A DNA stretch of 64,000 bases from Erwinia sp. E_sp_B01_1 (GCF_036865545.1 NZ_CP142208.1:4464001-4528000); one strand, 5' to 3'; counted from the first letter of the stretch, positions 28,133-47,240 are shown. Numbers and translations: made by a program. Notes: generated from the letters alone by a model not told the origin.

Positions 28133-31100
28133 TTACTCGTCTTCAAGCTCGATGTTAATACCCAGCGAGCGGATCTCTTTCAACAGTACGTTGAAGGATT
28201 CCGGCATGCCTGGTTCCATCTGATGGTTACCGTCAACGATGTTTTTATACATCTTGGTACGGCCATTAACGTCATCAGACTTCACAGTCAGCATTTCCTG
28301 CAGGGTATAAGCGGCACCATATGCTTCCAGTGCCCACACTTCCATCTCACCGAAGCGCTGTCCACCGAACTGCGCCTTACCACCCAGCGGCTGCTGAGTA
28401 ACGAGGCTGTAAGATCCGGTAGAACGCGCATGCATCTTGTCATCCACTAAGTGGTTGAGTTTGAGCATGTACATATAGCCAACGGTAACCTGACGTTCGA
28501 ACTGCTCGCCTGTACGACCATCAAACAGGGTGATCTGACCAGAAGAAGGCAGGCCGCCGAGCTGTAACAGCTCTTTGATTTCGCTCTCTTTCGCGCCGTC
28601 AAACACTGGTGTGGCAATTGGCATACCCTTTTTCAGGTTTTCTGCCAGACGCAGCACTTCGTCATCGGAGAAGGTGTTGAGATCGACTCTCTGACGCAAA
28701 TCGGTGCCCAGATCGTACGCGCGCTGAATGAACTCACGCAGTTTGGACACTTCTTCCTGCTTCTTAAGCATGGCGTTAATTTTCTCGCCAATGCCCTTCG
28801 CAGCCATACCCAGGTGGGTTTCAAGAATCTGTCCAATGTTCATACGTGAAGGTACGCCCAGCGGGTTCAGTACGATGTCAACCGGCGTGCCGTATTCATC
28901 GTAAGGCATATCTTCGATCGGGTTGATCTTGGAGATAACACCTTTGTTCCCGTGACGACCTGCCATTTTGTCACCAGGCTGGATCTGACGCTTAACGGCC
29001 AGATACACTTTCACGATTTTCAGCACGCCAGGTGCCAGGTCATCGCCCTGAGTGATTTTGCGGCGCTTCGCTTCGAGTTTCTTCTCAAACTCGTGCTTCA
29101 GCTCGTCATACTGCTCTGCCAGCTGTTCCAGCTGGTTTTGCTTCTCTTCGTCGGTCAGGCCGAGTTCCAACCAGCGCTCGCGTGGCAGCTTATCCAGTTT
29201 CTCCGCTTCAACACCGCCAGCAACCAGCAGGTATTGGATACGGCTGAACAGGCCAGCTTCGAGGATCTGCAATTCTTCAGACAGGTCTTTTTTCGCCTGC
29301 TTCAGCTGCATCTCTTCGATTTCCAGCGCGCGCTTGTCTTTTTCCACGCCATCGCGGGTGAAGACCTGCACGTCGATAATGGTACCAGACACGCCGTTCG
29401 GTACACGCAGAGAAGAGTCTTTAACGTCAGACGCTTTCTCACCGAAGATCGCACGCAGCAGCTTCTCTTCTGGCGTCAGCTGGGTTTCACCTTTCGGCGT
29501 TACCTTACCAACCAGAATGTCACCGCCGGTCACTTCAGCACCGATATACACGATACCGGATTCATCCAGTTTGGAGAGCGCAGCTTCACCCACGTTAGGG
29601 ATGTCAGCAGTGATCTCTTCTGGCCCCAGCTTGGTGTCACGAGACACACATGCCAGTTCCTGAATGTGGATGGTAGTGAAGCGATCTTCCTGTACCACAC
29701 GCTCGGAGACTAAGATGGAGTCTTCGAAGTTGTAGCCGTTCCACGGCATGAACGCGACGCGCATGTTCTGACCCAGTGCCAGTTCGCCGAGATCCGTTGA
29801 AGGACCATCAGCCAGCACATCACCACGTTCAATTGGCTCACCCAGATTCACGCATGGCATCTGATTGATGCAGGTGTTCTGGTTAGAACGGGTGTATTTG
29901 GTCAGGTTGTAAATGTCGATACCGGCTTCGCCCGGGTACATTTCGTCTTCGTTAACTTTGATAACGATACGGGATGCATCCACGTACTGAACAGTACCAC
30001 CACGTTTCGCTACGGCTGTAACACCGGAGTCAACCGCTACCGCGCGTTCCATACCGGTACCAACCAGCGGCTTATCAGCACGCAGAGTTGGAACCGCCTG
30101 ACGTTGCATGTTTGCACCCATCAATGCGCGGTTGGCGTCATCGTGCTCCAGGAACGGAATCAGTGACGCACCAACAGAAACGATCTGTTGAGTGGAAACG
30201 TCCATGTAGTCAACCTGATCGCGGCTGAACAGACTCGATTCGCCTTTGCTACGGCAGGTCACCAGATCGTCTACGAAGTGACCTTCGTCGTCGAGGTTGG
30301 TGTTCGCCTGAGCGATAACGTAGTTACCCTCTTCAATTGCAGAGAGGTAATGAATTTCGTCGGTCACCACGCCTTCGCGAACGCGACGGTATGGGGTTTC
30401 CAGGAAACCGTACTCATTGGTCTGTGCGTACACGGACAAGGAGTTAATCAGACCGATGTTTGGACCTTCAGGCGTTTCGATTGGGCACACACGACCGTAG
30501 TGAGTCGGGTGAACGTCTCGAACTTCAAAGCCTGCACGCTCACGCGTCAGACCGCCCGGGCCAAGTGCAGAGATACGACGTTTGTGCGTAATCTCAGACA
30601 GTGGGTTGTTCTGGTCCATAAACTGGGACAGCTGGCTGGAACCAAAGAACTCTTTCACTGCTGCAGAAATTGGCTTGGCGTTGATCATGTCCTGAGGCAT
30701 CAGGGTATCCAGATCGCCCAGAGACAGACGCTCTTTCACCGCACGCTCAACACGGACCAGACCCACACGGAACTGGTTTTCTGCCATTTCGCCAACGGAA
30801 CGAATACGACGGTTGCCGAGGTGGTCGATATCATCCACTTCACCAATACCGTTACGGATACCGATCAGTTTACGCATCACCTGAATGATGTCGTCTTTGC
30901 TCAGGATACCGGAACCTTCGATCTCGTCACGCAGCAGAGAACGGTTGAACTTCATACGACCAACCGCAGAGAGATCGTAGCGGTCTTCAGAGAAGAACAG
31001 GTTCTCGAACAGGTTTTCAGCCGCTTCACGCGTTGGTGGCTCACCAGGACGCATCATGCGGTAGATCTCAACCAGCGCGCTCAGGCGATCGTTGGTTGGG

Positions 31101-32161
31101 TCGACACGTACAGTCTCAGAGATGTACGCACCGTGATCCAGGTCGTTGGTAAACAGCGTTTCGATACGCTTGTGACCAGACTGGCTCAGCTTGGCCAGCA
31201 GATCCAGCGACAGCTCCATGTTGGCAGCAACGATCAGCTCACCGGTGCTTTCGTCGATGTAGTCTTTAGCAACGACTTTACCAGCGATATATTCAACAGG
31301 AACTTCGATGTGCTGAATGCCATCTTTTTCAAGCTGACGAATATGACGTGCAGTGATACGACGGCCTTTCTCAACGTACACAGTACCGTTGGATTCGATA
31401 TCGAAAGAGGCAGTCTCTCCACGCAGGCGCTCAGGAACCAGTTCCATCTGCAGCTTGTTGTCGCGGATTTCATACACGATCTTGTCAAAGAACAGGTCAA
31501 GGATCTGCTCTGTGGTGTAGTTCAGTGCACGCAGAATGATGGTCGCAGGCAATTTACGGCGACGGTCAATACGAACGAACAGGTTGTCTTTCGGGTCGAA
31601 CTCAAAGTCCAACCATGAACCGCGGTAAGGGATGATACGTGCGTTATAAAGCACTTTACCCGAAGAGTGGGTTTTACCCTTATCGCTGTCGAAGAAGACA
31701 CCAGGACTACGATGCAGCTGAGAAACGATAACCCTTTCCGTACCATTGATGACAAAGGTACCGTTATCGGTCATGAGTGGAATTTCACCCATGTAAACTT
31801 CTTGTTCTTTGATGTCTTTAACGGTGCCTTCCGGCGCTTCGCGCTCGTAGATCACCAGGCGCAGTTTAACGCGCAGGGGTGCAGAGAACGTGACGCCACG
31901 AATCTGACACTCTTTCACATCAAATACAGGTTCGCCTAAACGGTAGCTGACGTACTGCAGCTCAGAATTACCGCTATAGCTTTGGATCGGGAAAACGGAA
32001 CGGAATGCCGCTTCCAAACCATGTTGACCTTCCGGATCTTGCTCGATGAACTTCTGGAACGAGTCAAGCTGGATAGAAAGGAGATAAGGAATGTCGAGCA
32101 CCTGGGGGCGCTTTCCAAAATCCTTACGAATACGTTTTTTCTCGGTATAGGAGTAAACCAT
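28133..32161 (-). CDS. rpoB: RNA polymerase beta subunit
   Basis: 1342 residues, identical in length to E. coli. The start [16 protein letters not shown] at 32161 is chosen by colinearity; the frame is open 20 codons further upstream in the leader. The rifampicin pocket shows the sensitive-type residues ([19 protein letters not shown], followed by ISALGPGG). It follows a 326-nt leader with a terminator-like hairpin and is co-transcribed with rplJL and rpoC. Confidence 0.99.
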   Translation of the reverse strand: MVYSYTEKKRIRKDFGKRPQVLDIPYLLSIQLDSFQKFIEQDPEGQHGLEAAFRSVFPIQSYSGNSELQYVSYRLGEPVFDVKECQIRGVTFSAPLRVKLRLVIYEREAPEGTVKDIKEQEVYMGEIPLMTDNGTFVINGTERVIVSQLHRSPGVFFDSDKGKTHSSGKVLYNARIIPYRGSWLDFEFDPKDNLFVRIDRRRKLPATIILRALNYTTEQILDLFFDKIVYEIRDNKLQMELVPERLRGETASFDIESNGTVYVEKGRRITARHIRQLEKDGIQHIEVPVEYIAGKVVAKDYIDESTGELIVAANMELSLDLLAKLSQSGHKRIETLFTNDLDHGAYISETVRVDPTNDRLSALVEIYRMMRPGEPPTREAAENLFENLFFSEDRYDLSAVGRMKFNRSLLRDEIEGSGILSKDDIIQVMRKLIGIRNGIGEVDDIDHLGNRRIRSVGEMAENQFRVGLVRVERAVKERLSLGDLDTLMPQDMINAKPISAAVKEFFGSSQLSQFMDQNNPLSEITHKRRISALGPGGLTRERAGFEVRDVHPTHYGRVCPIETPEGPNIGLINSLSVYAQTNEYGFLETPYRRVREGVVTDEIHYLSAIEEGNYVIAQANTNLDDEGHFVDDLVTCRSKGESSLFSRDQVDYMDVSTQQIVSVGASLIPFLEHDDANRALMGANMQRQAVPTLRADKPLVGTGMERAVAVDSGVTAVAKRGGTVQYVDASRIVIKVNEDEMYPGEAGIDIYNLTKYTRSNQNTCINQMPCVNLGEPIERGDVLADGPSTDLGELALGQNMRVAFMPWNGYNFEDSILVSERVVQEDRFTTIHIQELACVSRDTKLGPEEITADIPNVGEAALSKLDESGIVYIGAEVTGGDILVGKVTPKGETQLTPEEKLLRAIFGEKASDVKDSSLRVPNGVSGTIIDVQVFTRDGVEKDKRALEIEEMQLKQAKKDLSEELQILEAGLFSRIQYLLVAGGVEAEKLDKLPRERWLELGLTDEEKQNQLEQLAEQYDELKHEFEKKLEAKRRKITQGDDLAPGVLKIVKVYLAVKRQIQPGDKMAGRHGNKGVISKINPIEDMPYDEYGTPVDIVLNPLGVPSRMNIGQILETHLGMAAKGIGEKINAMLKKQEEVSKLREFIQRAYDLGTDLRQRVDLNTFSDDEVLRLAENLKKGMPIATPVFDGAKESEIKELLQLGGLPSSGQITLFDGRTGEQFERQVTVGYMYMLKLNHLVDDKMHARSTGSYSLVTQQPLGGKAQFGGQRFGEMEVWALEAYGAAYTLQEMLTVKSDDVNGRTKMYKNIVDGNHQMEPGMPESFNVLLKEIRSLGINIELEDE

Positions 32162-32487
32162 AGGGTTCCTCAGCTCGCTGAAAGGTAGAACCTCGCTGTC
32201 CGTCCAGAGGGGACAGTTCATGCAACACTATTTTGTGACGCGGAAAGAAGACTCCCCTTCCGTAATACCTGTTTCTATCACGCTTAAATCATTTCGTTGC
32301 CGTTGCAAAGCAGAGAGGCTTCGCAGGAGAGCAATATATTAAGTCATCGATAGAGAAAGATATTAAGCAAATCAATGACTAAACAGTGTGAAATGCCATT
32401 GACGCTTTAGAGCGCAAAAAGGCTGGTGACTAAAAAGTCACCAGCCATCAGCCTAAAAATACTTAGGCTGCAACCTGAAAGGTTGGC
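32162..32487 (-). promoter_or_regulatory. rplL-rpoB intergenic leader with attenuator
   Basis: 326 nt without a gene. Next to rplL is a terminator-type hairpin (32421-32446, see separate entry). In E. coli the same interval contains an attenuator and an RNase III site that lower rpoBC relative to L7/L12 expression. I could not place an RNase III site with confidence here. Confidence 0.75.
32416..32446 (-). terminator. rplL-rpoB attenuator hairpin
   Basis: GGCTGGTGACT and AGTCACCAGCC form a perfect 11-bp stem around a 4-nt loop; the minus strand continues with TTTTT. Partial termination here would set the ribosomal-protein to polymerase ratio. Confidence 0.9.
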
Positions 32488-32853
<366 letters not shown>

Positions 32854-32924
32854 TTAAAATGTTCCTGAAATTCAGTTTTAGTGTAAATACGTTAGCAAGA
32901 GTACGTAATAAGTGAATCTTAAGC

Positions 32925-33428
32925 TTATGCAGCTTCAGCTTCTTTCTGATCACGGACTGCAGCCAGAGTGCGAACCAGTTTGCCGGCAGCGGCTTCTTTC
33001 ATGGTTGCCATCAGGCGTGCGATTGCTTCATCGTAAGTTGGCAGAGTTGCCAGGCGGTCGATCTGAGCCGCACTGATTAACTCGCCTTCAAAGGCCGCAG
33101 CTTTAACCTCAAATTTTGCATTCGCTTTCGCGAACTCTTTGAACAGACGAGCAGCAGCGCCCGGGTGTTCCATAGAATATGCAATCAAGGTTGGACCGAC
33201 GAACGTGTCTTTCAGGACCTCAAACTGAGTTCCTTCAACGACGCGGCGCAGCAAGGTGTTACGAACAACACGCATGTAAACGCCAGCTTCACGACCTGCT
33301 TTACGCAGTTCAGTCATTTTGCCTACTGGTACGCCACGAGAATCCGCAACTACCGCAGACAGCGCGCCTTTGGCTACTTCGCTGACTTCAGCAACAATCG
33401 CTTGTTTGTCTTGAAGATTTAAGGCCAT
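32925..33428 (-). CDS. rplJ: 50S ribosomal protein L10
   Basis: A 167-residue stalk base protein (165 in E. coli). It starts [21 protein letters not shown], and the C-terminal helix binds L7/L12 dimers. The L10-L12 complex represses its own mRNA in E. coli by binding the leader upstream of this gene. Confidence 0.98.
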   Translation of the reverse strand: MALNLQDKQAIVAEVSEVAKGALSAVVADSRGVPVGKMTELRKAGREAGVYMRVVRNTLLRRVVEGTQFEVLKDTFVGPTLIAYSMEHPGAAARLFKEFAKANAKFEVKAAAFEGELISAAQIDRLATLPTYDEAIARLMATMKEAAAGKLVRTLAAVRDQKEAEAA

Positions 33429-33720
33429 TAGCTTTTGCTCCTGGATTTTGCCGGAGATGAATTTCTCCGGAACTCACTTCACCTGACCTCGTTACCGAAG
33501 AGAGGCGCTTTAATACGGTGAGCAGAATCCAGCAAAGACTATAAAAATATTCTTCAGGTTCTGTCACCGTCTACGCAGGAGATTAAGCTTCTTACGAAAC
33601 ACCTGCGGTCTTGGACGGAGGCCTGGATAAGGCCAGGCTCCAACCGAAAATTCTGGTTCCGTAGTTAACGGAACAACGGGCGTAAGATTCTAGTAGAAAC
33701 TTTCGCCCGCGTAAAGCAGA
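33429..33720 (-). promoter_or_regulatory. rplJ leader (L10 autoregulatory region)
   Basis: 292 nt without a gene between rplA and rplJ. By position this holds the rplJ promoter and the L10(L12)4-binding leader known in E. coli. I did not resolve the exact fold, so only the region is called. Confidence 0.65.
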
Positions 33721-34905
<1,185 letters not shown>

Positions 34906-34942
34906 TTAATATTCACACGCTGATACAGCGCATAAAAACAAA

Positions 34943-34973
34943 AGGCGCGAAATTGTATTGCAATTTCGCGCCT
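34943..34973. terminator. Perfect hairpin between nusG and rplK
   Basis: AGGCGCGAAATTG and CAATTTCGCGCCT form a 13-bp perfect stem with a 5-nt loop, followed on the minus strand by TTTGTTTTTATG. It probably terminates part of the secE-nusG transcript before the separate rplKA promoter. Confidence 0.75.
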
Positions 34974-35053
34974 CTGGCAACCAGTAATCTACTGCAGGGG
35001 TCAAATTTCAGGCAGGAAAACTTCCTCTGAAATCTGACCGGCAGACATGATGG

Positions 35054-35599
35054 TCAGCCTTTTTCAACCTGTCCAAAGTCCAGCTCAACCGGCGTTGCAC
35101 GCCCAAAGATTGAAACCGAAACTTTCAGGCGGCTTTTCTCATAATCCACTTCTTCAACCACACCGTTGAAGTCAGCAAACGGACCATCGCTGACCCGAAC
35201 CATTTCACCCGGTTCGAACATGGTTTTAGGACGTGGCTTATCACCAGCCTGCTGCAGGCGGTTCATGATCGCATCGACTTCTTTATCGCTAATAGGTGCC
35301 GGACGATCGGAAGTACCACCAATGAAGCCCATGACACGAGGCACGCTACGCACCAGGTGCCAGCTCGCATCATTCATGACCATTTGGACCAGGACATAAC
35401 CTGGGAAGAACTTGCGCTCGCTTTTACGACGCTGGCCGCCACGAATTTCAACCACTTCTTCGGTTGGAACCATGACATCGCCAAACAGCTCTTCCATGTT
35501 ATGTAATTTGATATGCTCGCGCAGCGACTGAGCTACACGGCCTTCGAAACCGGAAAACGCCTGAACGACGTACCAGCGTTTTTTTGGAGCTTCAGACAT
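35054..35599 (-). CDS. nusG: Transcription antitermination/termination factor NusG
   Basis: A 181-residue protein: NGN domain (about 1-120, binds the polymerase clamp; [17 protein letters not shown]) and KOW domain (about 125-181; [20 protein letters not shown]), which contacts Rho or S10. The same length as E. coli. One base separates it from secE. Its specialised paralog RfaH is also in this window. Confidence 0.99.
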   Translation of the reverse strand: MSEAPKKRWYVVQAFSGFEGRVAQSLREHIKLHNMEELFGDVMVPTEEVVEIRGGQRRKSERKFFPGYVLVQMVMNDASWHLVRSVPRVMGFIGGTSDRPAPISDKEVDAIMNRLQQAGDKPRPKTMFEPGEMVRVSDGPFADFNGVVEEVDYEKSRLKVSVSIFGRATPVELDFGQVEKG

Positions 35600-35600
35600 C

Positions 35601-35984
35601 TCAGAACCTCAGGCCAGTGATAAACGATACCAGACGGACCAGAATACCATCCAGTCCCCACAAAATCAGTGACATCACGGCAGTTACCGCGGCAACGATT
35701 AACGTGGTGTGCAACGTTTCCTGACGAGTCGGCCAAATGACCTTGCGAACTTCGGTGCGCGCTTCACGGGCAAATGCCAGTGTTGCCTTACCTTTTGTTG
35801 TCAGCAGCGCAATGCCACCTGCTGCTGCGATCAGGATAACGACGGCCAGCGCGCGCAATGGCAGCGTGACTTCACGGTAATAGTAGTTGCCTACGATAGC
35901 CACAATCAGCAGCAACGCCACGACTAACCACTTTACTGCTTCCAGGCCACGCCCGTTTCCTTGAGCTTCGGTATTAGCACTCAT
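35601..35984 (-). CDS. secE: Preprotein translocase subunit SecE
   Basis: A 127-residue inner-membrane protein with three transmembrane helices (about 20-36, 45-60, 95-115); it clamps the SecY channel. The start [19 protein letters not shown] at 35984 is colinear with E. coli (127 residues); five further in-frame codons upstream are disregarded. Forms an operon with nusG. Confidence 0.98.
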   Translation of the reverse strand: MSANTEAQGNGRGLEAVKWLVVALLLIVAIVGNYYYREVTLPLRALAVVILIAAAGGIALLTTKGKATLAFAREARTEVRKVIWPTRQETLHTTLIVAAVTAVMSLILWGLDGILVRLVSFITGLRF

Positions 35985-36157
35985 AAACCAACCTGCCACA
36001 ATAAATCAGAAACTATTTTGCCCCGTAAAACGAGGCAACCGAACCGAATGAGGCTGTAAGGCGAAACTCGGCATATAACGCCGTGCTACAGAGCCTGCCT
36101 CAGCAATGATTATGGGTTTAAAATCACTGATGAGCCAGGTTCTATGTTACAGCGTGC

Positions 36158-36184
36158 AAAAAGGGCATCAAATGATGCCCTTTT
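36158..36184 (-). terminator. tuf terminator
   Basis: AAAAGGGCATCA and TGATGCCCTTTT arms with a 2-nt loop; on the minus strand the stem ends in a T-run. It is 30 bases past the tuf stop and closes the tRNA-tufB operon. The 173 bases from here to secE hold the secE-nusG promoter region, not resolved. Confidence 0.9.
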
Positions 36185-36214
36185 CATGTGTGTTGCGTCA
36201 AATATTATCAGCGA

Positions 36215-37435
<1,221 letters not shown>

Positions 37436-37512
37436 TCACCACATCAACCAGGCAAAGCCTGAATGTTGAATTTAACTGTACAGAGAAAGAATCAGGGAGG
37501 GAGATTTAGAAG

Positions 37513-37588
37513 TGGTGCTGATACCCAGAGTCGAACTGGGGACCTCACCCTTACCAAGGGTGCGCTCTACCAACTGAGCCATATCAGC
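37513..37588 (-). tRNA. thrT: tRNA-Thr (anticodon GGT)
   Basis: A 76-nt cloverleaf with encoded CCA, acceptor GCTGATA/TATCAGC, anticodon GGT, T-loop AGTTCGACT. Last tRNA of the thrU-tyrU-glyT-thrT-tufB unit. Confidence 0.97.
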
Positions 37589-37594
37589 ACGGCT

Positions 37595-37669
<75 letters not shown>

Positions 37670-37829
37670 ATCCTGGAACTCGGCTACCTGTTCTGTCTGT
37701 AGCTTTTGAACAACAAGAAGATGCCCTCTTGCTATTCGAGTCAACCCGCATACGCTTGATGACCCAGACTGCGCTTGAGCTCAGTCGAAAATCTTCATGT
37801 TATTTCAACCTTAACCTTCAGGGTCGAAA

Positions 37830-37914
<85 letters not shown>

Positions 37915-37940
37915 TGGGGTACTTGTTACTAGGTACTTGA

Positions 37941-38016
<76 letters not shown>

Positions 38017-38030
38017 ATCAAGTGGTGCGC

Positions 38031-38059
38031 ATTCTAGGAAGACCGGGCGCCTGATGCAA
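38031..38059 (-). promoter_or_regulatory. Promoter of the thrU-tufB operon
   Basis: On the minus strand TTGCAT (38054-38059) and TAGAAT (38031-38036) are separated by 17 bp and followed by a GCGC discriminator, typical of stringently controlled stable-RNA promoters. A/T-rich sequence with a run of seven A lies directly upstream. Confidence 0.85.
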
Positions 38060-38472
38060 CAAAAAAATTGCGATAATTGTTCTTATGCTTACTATTTGTG
38101 CAATCGTGCGCAAATAATCGCCTTACCACAGTAAATTCGTTCAAAGAACCACCGTTTTTGCGTTTTTTCACCGCCCCCCTGCTCACTGATTTTTTGACGT
38201 CAGCAACGGAAAGAGAGAACTCTGCAAAGGTTTTGTAATCAGAGTCGCCAGATCATTGCCAGCGAATTATTCAATAAGTGTGGGTGCCGTTGCGTTTGCG
38301 CTCGCAGATTTTATTTTTTCTTCTGGTTACTCCCCATCAGGTGGTAACCTCCTGTGCATTGTTTTCTGAAATTTACCTTAGTTACGTGAACGGGATAAGG
38401 CGGGTTTACTCCCCTTCCTTCCGGATGAGTCAAAATCACGAAAGGCGAATTCTTGCTGGCAGAAGCAGGCAT
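38060..38472. other. Intergenic region between tRNA operon promoter and coaA
   Basis: About 410 bases. It should contain upstream activating sequence (Fis-type A/T tracts) for the tRNA promoter and the coaA promoter. A reading frame continuous with coaA extends upstream to 38278, but has no ribosome-binding site and no family similarity. Nothing else is recognised. Confidence 0.5.
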
Positions 38473-39423
38473 ATGAGTAAAAAAGAATCCTTGTTGACCA
38501 CGCCCTATCTGCAATTTGATCGTGCTCAATGGGCTGCACTGCGCGATTCGGTGCCCATGACATTGAGTGAACAGGAAATTGCCCAGTTAAAAGGGATAAA
38601 CGAAGATTTATCTCTGGAGGAAGTTGCAGAGATCTATCTGCCCCTCTCGCGTCTGCTTAACTTTTATATTAATTCCAATCTGCGACGTCAGGCGGTACTT
38701 GAGCAATTTCTTGGGACCAATGGCCAGCGAATTCCCTATATCATCAGTATTGCGGGTAGCGTTGCCGTAGGTAAAAGCACTACTGCACGTGTCTTACAGG
38801 CTCTGTTGAGCCGCTGGCCTGAACATCGTCGGGTAGAGTTGATTACCACCGATGGCTTTTTACATCCTAATGAGGTGTTAAAAGAGCGCGGCCTGATGAA
38901 GAAGAAGGGGTTCCCGCAATCCTATGACATGCATCGCCTGGTAAATTTTGTATCAGATTTAAAATCCGGTGCCTCTCAGGTAACGGCCCCCGTCTATTCG
39001 CATCTTATTTATGATGTTATTCCGCGAGGGGATAAGGTTGTAAAGCAGCCCGACATCTTAATTCTTGAAGGTCTTAACGTTTTACAAAGCGGAATGGATT
39101 ATCCTCACGATCCTCATCGCGTATTTGTTTCTGACTTTGTAGACTTCTCAATTTATGTTGATGCGCCCCTTGAGCTGCTGCAGAAATGGTATATCAACCG
39201 GTTCCAGAAATTCCGTCAGGGCGCATTTACCGATCCGGATTCTTATTTCCACAATTACGCTAAACTTTCTGAAAAGGAAGCGGTAGGGATTGCCTCACAG
39301 CTTTGGGAAGAGATTAACCTCAGGAATTTAAAGGAAAATATACTCCCAACCCGGGAGCGCGCCAGCCTGATAATGACCAAAAGCATCAATCATGCGGTCG
39401 ATTTAGTGAGATTGCGGAAGTAA
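38473..39423 (+). CDS. coaA: Type I pantothenate kinase
   Basis: A 316-residue P-loop kinase, same length as E. coli, catalysing the first and rate-setting step of CoA synthesis, feedback-inhibited by CoA. Walker [10 protein letters not shown] at 95-103; TTDGFLHPN and SYDMHRL segments form the pantothenate site. The start [16 protein letters not shown] is selected by colinearity. It is convergent with birA. Confidence 0.97.
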   Translation: MSKKESLLTTPYLQFDRAQWAALRDSVPMTLSEQEIAQLKGINEDLSLEEVAEIYLPLSRLLNFYINSNLRRQAVLEQFLGTNGQRIPYIISIAGSVAVGKSTTARVLQALLSRWPEHRRVELITTDGFLHPNEVLKERGLMKKKGFPQSYDMHRLVNFVSDLKSGASQVTAPVYSHLIYDVIPRGDKVVKQPDILILEGLNVLQSGMDYPHDPHRVFVSDFVDFSIYVDAPLELLQKWYINRFQKFRQGAFTDPDSYFHNYAKLSEKEAVGIASQLWEEINLRNLKENILPTRERASLIMTKSINHAVDLVRLRK

Positions 39424-39426
39424 AAA

Positions 39427-39443
39427 AGGGGCTCAGTGCCCCT
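39427..39443. terminator. Terminator between coaA and birA
   Basis: AGGGGC and GCCCCT arms around TCAGT, with a run of A on the left (T on the minus strand) and CTTCATTT on the right. Serves the convergent coaA and birA. Confidence 0.7.
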
Positions 39444-39449
39444 CTTCAT

Positions 39450-40412
39450 TTAATCTTGTGGGCGTAATGATATTTCACCGCCAACCCAGGATTTCCTGAC
39501 CCCGTCCTGTTCCAGAATTAATCCCCCTTGCTGATCGATTCCCCGGGCAATCCCTAAAATTTCCCGGTCGCCAATCAGTAATTTTACCCGCCGGTTAATA
39601 AAATTATCTAATTCGCTCCAGCGCTCAATAAAGGGGGCCAGTCCTTCCCGCTCGAAAAGCGGAAGGGAGGTTCGCATATTATTAACCAGTTGTGCTGCAA
39701 GCGTATTTCGATCGACATTTACGCCAGCTTCCTGCAGGTTTATCCAGCCCTGGTTAACGATATCTGCATCGGGTGAACGCATGGCAAGGTTGATGCCTGC
39801 GCCAATAACCAACTGGGCAGCATCGCCAGTTTTTCCTGTCAGTTCAACCAGGATCCCGGCCAGTTTACGATCGTTAAGATAGAGATCGTTTGGCCACTTC
39901 ACTCTTACCTGACTGGCCCCCAATGATCGCAATACCTCTGCAATCACAATGCCTATCACGAGGCTCAGCCCCATTGCTGCCATTGGCCCCTGCTCAAGAC
40001 GCCAGTACATGGAAAGATAAAGATTAGAACCAAAGGGAGAGAACCATTGCCGGCCACGTCGCCCTCTTCCGGCCTGCTGATATTCGGCTACACAGGCATC
40101 ACCAGATTGCAGTGTATCCATTCTCTCTAACAGATACTGGTTGGTAGAGTCGATCACAGGTATCACAGCCAGGCGCCCGTCCTCTAACTGATCCATGATT
40201 TTTGCTTCATCCAGCAGTTGCATCGGCGAGGGCAGACTATATCCTTTGCCTGTTACGGTAAACACGTCAATGCCCCAGTCTTTCAGGGTCTGAATATGTT
40301 TATTTATGGCCGCACGGCTCATACCAAGTTGTTCACCCAGCTGTTCGCCAGAATGGAATTCGCCATCAGCCAGAAGACTTATCAGCGTTAAGGGGACTGT
40401 ATTACCTTTCAT
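39450..40412 (-). CDS. birA: Biotin-protein ligase / biotin operon repressor
   Basis: A 320-residue bifunctional protein. N-terminal winged helix (1 to about 60; [20 protein letters not shown]) binds the bio operator when holding biotinyl-AMP; the catalytic domain has GRGRRGR at 115-121 and the VKWPNDLYL motif. It biotinylates the AccB carrier protein. Its ATG overlaps the murB stop by 4 bases, so the two genes are coupled as in E. coli. Confidence 0.98.
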   Translation of the reverse strand: MKGNTVPLTLISLLADGEFHSGEQLGEQLGMSRAAINKHIQTLKDWGIDVFTVTGKGYSLPSPMQLLDEAKIMDQLEDGRLAVIPVIDSTNQYLLERMDTLQSGDACVAEYQQAGRGRRGRQWFSPFGSNLYLSMYWRLEQGPMAAMGLSLVIGIVIAEVLRSLGASQVRVKWPNDLYLNDRKLAGILVELTGKTGDAAQLVIGAGINLAMRSPDADIVNQGWINLQEAGVNVDRNTLAAQLVNNMRTSLPLFEREGLAPFIERWSELDNFINRRVKLLIGDREILGIARGIDQQGGLILEQDGVRKSWVGGEISLRPQD

Positions 40413-41446
40413 GTAATGACTCCAACGGCATCTTTTTCGCCCTGAGCGCCAACGAAACGCACCTCAGGCTCAAGCCACACGTTAAATTTCATACCCACGC
40501 GTTGACGCACTTCATGCGCTAACGCCACGATATCCATGCCGGTAGCCTGATCTTTATTGATCAGCACCAGCGCCTGTTGAAGATGTACCGCTGCCCCACC
40601 AATGCTGTACCCCTTGAGGTCACAGCGGTCAATCAGCCATCCGGCAGCAAGTTTTACACTTCCTTCTGTCTGCGGATAAAAGGGCATATCAGGAAATATT
40701 TTGCGGACAGATGCTGCTAATTCAGCACTGACCACCGGGTTTTTGAAAAAGCTGCCTGCATTTCCTACCCTGGCAGGATCGGGCAGTTTACTGCTGCGTG
40801 TTGCGCAGACAGAGTCATAAATTTGCTTTGGCGTGACTGATTCAGGGGAAAACTTACTCAGTTCACCGTAGGTCATTACCGGGAGCCATTGTTTATTCAG
40901 CACCAGGCCTACTGCAACGATGGCATAACCCTGCTGATAACGATGCTTAAACACGCTGTCACGATAGCCAAAGTGACACTCCTCCGCAGACAGGCGCTGT
41001 ATCTCTCCCGATGAGAGATTGAGCAAATCGACGTATTCGCAGACGTTTTTCAGCTCCACACCGTAAGCACCAATGTTCTGGATAGGGGCAGAACCTACGC
41101 AACCTGGGATCATCGCCAGATTTTCCAGTCCTGGGTAGTTATTTTCCAGGGTATATTTCACCAGATTGTGCCAGTTTTCTCCGGCACCGATATGCAAATG
41201 CCAGGCACTATCGCCCTCTTTAACCCGAATTCCCTTCAGCCGGTTAATAATGGCTGTGCCCTCGAAGTCTTCAAGGAACAGAATATTGCTTCCTTCACCA
41301 ATCAGCAGCACTGGCTGATGCTTTTTCAGACTTTCCTGCCAGGCATGGGCGATCTCGTGAGCCGTTTCAGCAATGATAATCTGCTTAGCATTGACGTTAA
41401 GATTGAAGGTGTTGAAGGGTTTTAAAGAATGGGTCTGGCTGGACAT
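40409..41446 (-). CDS. murB: UDP-N-acetylenolpyruvoylglucosamine reductase
   Basis: A 345-residue FAD enzyme that reduces UDP-GlcNAc-enolpyruvate to UDP-MurNAc in peptidoglycan synthesis. FAD-binding IGEGSNILF and [19 protein letters not shown] segments are seen. The catalytic Ser is in [10 protein letters not shown], and LEPEVRFVG contains the proton-donor Glu. E. coli MurB is 342 residues. It is directly downstream of an rRNA operon, as for rrnB in E. coli. Confidence 0.98.
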   Translation of the reverse strand: MSSQTHSLKPFNTFNLNVNAKQIIIAETAHEIAHAWQESLKKHQPVLLIGEGSNILFLEDFEGTAIINRLKGIRVKEGDSAWHLHIGAGENWHNLVKYTLENNYPGLENLAMIPGCVGSAPIQNIGAYGVELKNVCEYVDLLNLSSGEIQRLSAEECHFGYRDSVFKHRYQQGYAIVAVGLVLNKQWLPVMTYGELSKFSPESVTPKQIYDSVCATRSSKLPDPARVGNAGSFFKNPVVSAELAASVRKIFPDMPFYPQTEGSVKLAAGWLIDRCDLKGYSIGGAAVHLQQALVLINKDQATGMDIVALAHEVRQRVGMKFNVWLEPEVRFVGAQGEKDAVGVIT

Positions 41447-41696
41447 ATTACGGCCTTTAGGAATTCATCTGCCGGTAGTTTACCCGATCAAAACCCCGGC
41501 CGCTGAGTGATTTAACAGTTGCAGACTTTAAGCACGATCTTTGCCCCACTTACTCAAGCTGATGCCGTTTTTTCACAGGTCATTTCGGGCTTAACAGCAG
41601 CGGCAAGTACCCTGACTGGTAAAAAGTGGTTAAAACATGAACACTTCACGCGTTCTGCCCGCTGAGTTCATCACGTTTCAGCGGGTTCAAAACGAC
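41447..41696. other. Intergenic region between murB and the second rRNA operon
   Basis: 250 bases (416 to the end of 5S). It must contain the murB-birA promoter; I see no strong consensus. The rRNA terminators begin at 41697. No gene recognised. Confidence 0.4.
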
Positions 41697-41729
41697 AAAA
41701 GGCCCGGCGCGTCAGCGCGGGGCCTTTTT
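41697..41729. terminator. Distal rRNA-operon terminator, copy 2
   Basis: Same AAAAGGCCC...GGGCCTTTTT hairpin as at 1258-1290. Confidence 0.85.
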
Positions 41730-41821
41730 CTTTGCACTTTTTCACCGGTCACGCCGGTCTTCGCCGGGCCCGGACCTGAATCTCGGGCAATACTGGCCGG
41801 TTTTTCATCGCGCGCAGACGC

Positions 41822-41849
41822 AAAAAACCCCGGCCTTGCGGTCGGGGTC
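41822..41849 (-). terminator. Proximal rRNA-operon terminator, copy 2
   Basis: Same hairpin as at 1383-1410, with six T on the minus strand; here the trailing base of the stem is changed (GGGGTC instead of GGGGTT). Confidence 0.85.
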
Positions 41850-41862
41850 AGTGCTTGATTTG

Positions 41863-41982
41863 ATGCCTGGCAGTTCCCTACTCTCGCATGGGGAGACCCC
41901 ACACTACCATCGGCGCTACGGCGTTTCACTTCTGAGTTCGGCATGGGGTCAGGTGGGACCACCGCGCTAAAGCCGCCAGGCA
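41863..41982 (-). rRNA. rrf: 5S ribosomal RNA, copy 2
   Basis: 120 nt, identical to the first copy over its length. Confidence 0.98.
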
Positions 41983-42091
41983 AATTCTGTTGTTCACGCC
42001 GCCCTCGCAGGCCACGCAAATCAATCCGTTATCGAACAGGCTGAAAATCGTTGCGTCTCTCAGACGCTCACCAGAACGCTTCTGGTGTTGT

Positions 42092-44998
<2,907 letters not shown>

Positions 44999-45372
44999 TC
45001 ACAACCCACAAGCGTCCCGGAGGACACGAGCTGTTGCGAGCATTTGAGAGACTCGACCGCATCGTAAATTTCATTCTTATTACGGAGAATGAAAACGACG
45101 CGTCGTTTCAATTTTCAGCTTGTTCCGGATTGTTAAAGAGCAAATATCTCAAACGTGACTCGCCTTGCGGCATAATCAGTTTTGAGATACTGGTTGATAA
45201 TGTCTTTCACTCATTATCAGGAGATGGCGTCCCCAAGGGGATTCGAACCCCTGTTACAGCCGTGAAAGGGCAGTGTCCTGGGCCTCTAGACGATGGGGAC
45301 TCTGGTTCGTTCTTTGCTCATTACTTCTATCAGACAATCTGTGTGGACACTACGCGGGAAAGTATCTTCAGG
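44999..45372 (-). other. 23S-16S internal spacer, Glu type
   Basis: A 374-nt spacer with one tRNA-Glu. The 23S-proximal part (44999 to about 45141) matches copy 1 including boxA (45131-45141), then the sequence diverges until the 16S processing stem. Bases 45329-45346 are exactly complementary to 47047-47064 (RNase III stem). Confidence 0.85.
45225..45300 (-). tRNA. gltT: tRNA-Glu (anticodon TTC)
   Basis: A 76-nt cloverleaf with encoded CCA; acceptor GTCCCCA/TGGGGAC, anticodon TTC in CTTTCAC, T-loop GGTTCGAATC. The symbol follows the murB-linked E. coli rrnB operon, which also carries tRNA-Glu. Confidence 0.96.
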
Positions 45373-46915
<1,543 letters not shown>

Positions 46916-47119
46916 AAAGTTCGATTTGCTGCAACAAGTGCAGCGATGCTCAAGTGTAAAACGTCATAATGAATTTCATTATGTGTTCACTCTTAAGGCT
47001 TGATATTTTTTGCGTCCAAAGACGCTGATATCAATCCTGCGAGTGCCCACACAGATTGTCTGATAAATTGTTAAAGAGCGGTGCGGTAAGCGCCGTGGCG
47101 ACTTACTGCGAGGTGGCGT
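46916..47119 (-). promoter_or_regulatory. 16S leader with boxA, copy 2
   Basis: Nearly identical to the copy 1 leader; boxA at 47069-47079 and RNase III arm at 47047-47064. One fewer T in a T-run and a G/T change near 47095 distinguish it. Confidence 0.85.
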
Positions 47120-47147
47120 ATACTACGCTATCCTCCTTCAGAGTCAA
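47120..47147 (-). promoter_or_regulatory. rRNA promoter P2, copy 2
   Basis: TTGACT (47142-47147) and TAGTAT (47120-47125), 16-bp spacing, on the minus strand. Confidence 0.8.
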
Positions 47148-47240
47148 CGTCTTTTTCAGAAGTTTTTCTCCGGCGGTTCAGCTTCCTGAACCTCTCAACC
47201 CGGTGACTGTTAAGCCGTTGTTCCGTGTTGATGGAGGCGC

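Noticed and set aside
30188..31618. 476-codon open frame antisense to rpoB
   Set aside because: Same reason as the rpoC antisense frame; rpoB is intact on the minus strand.
38278..38472. N-terminal extension of coaA
   Set aside because: No ribosome-binding site, no match to the family, and the shorter start gives exactly the E. coli length.
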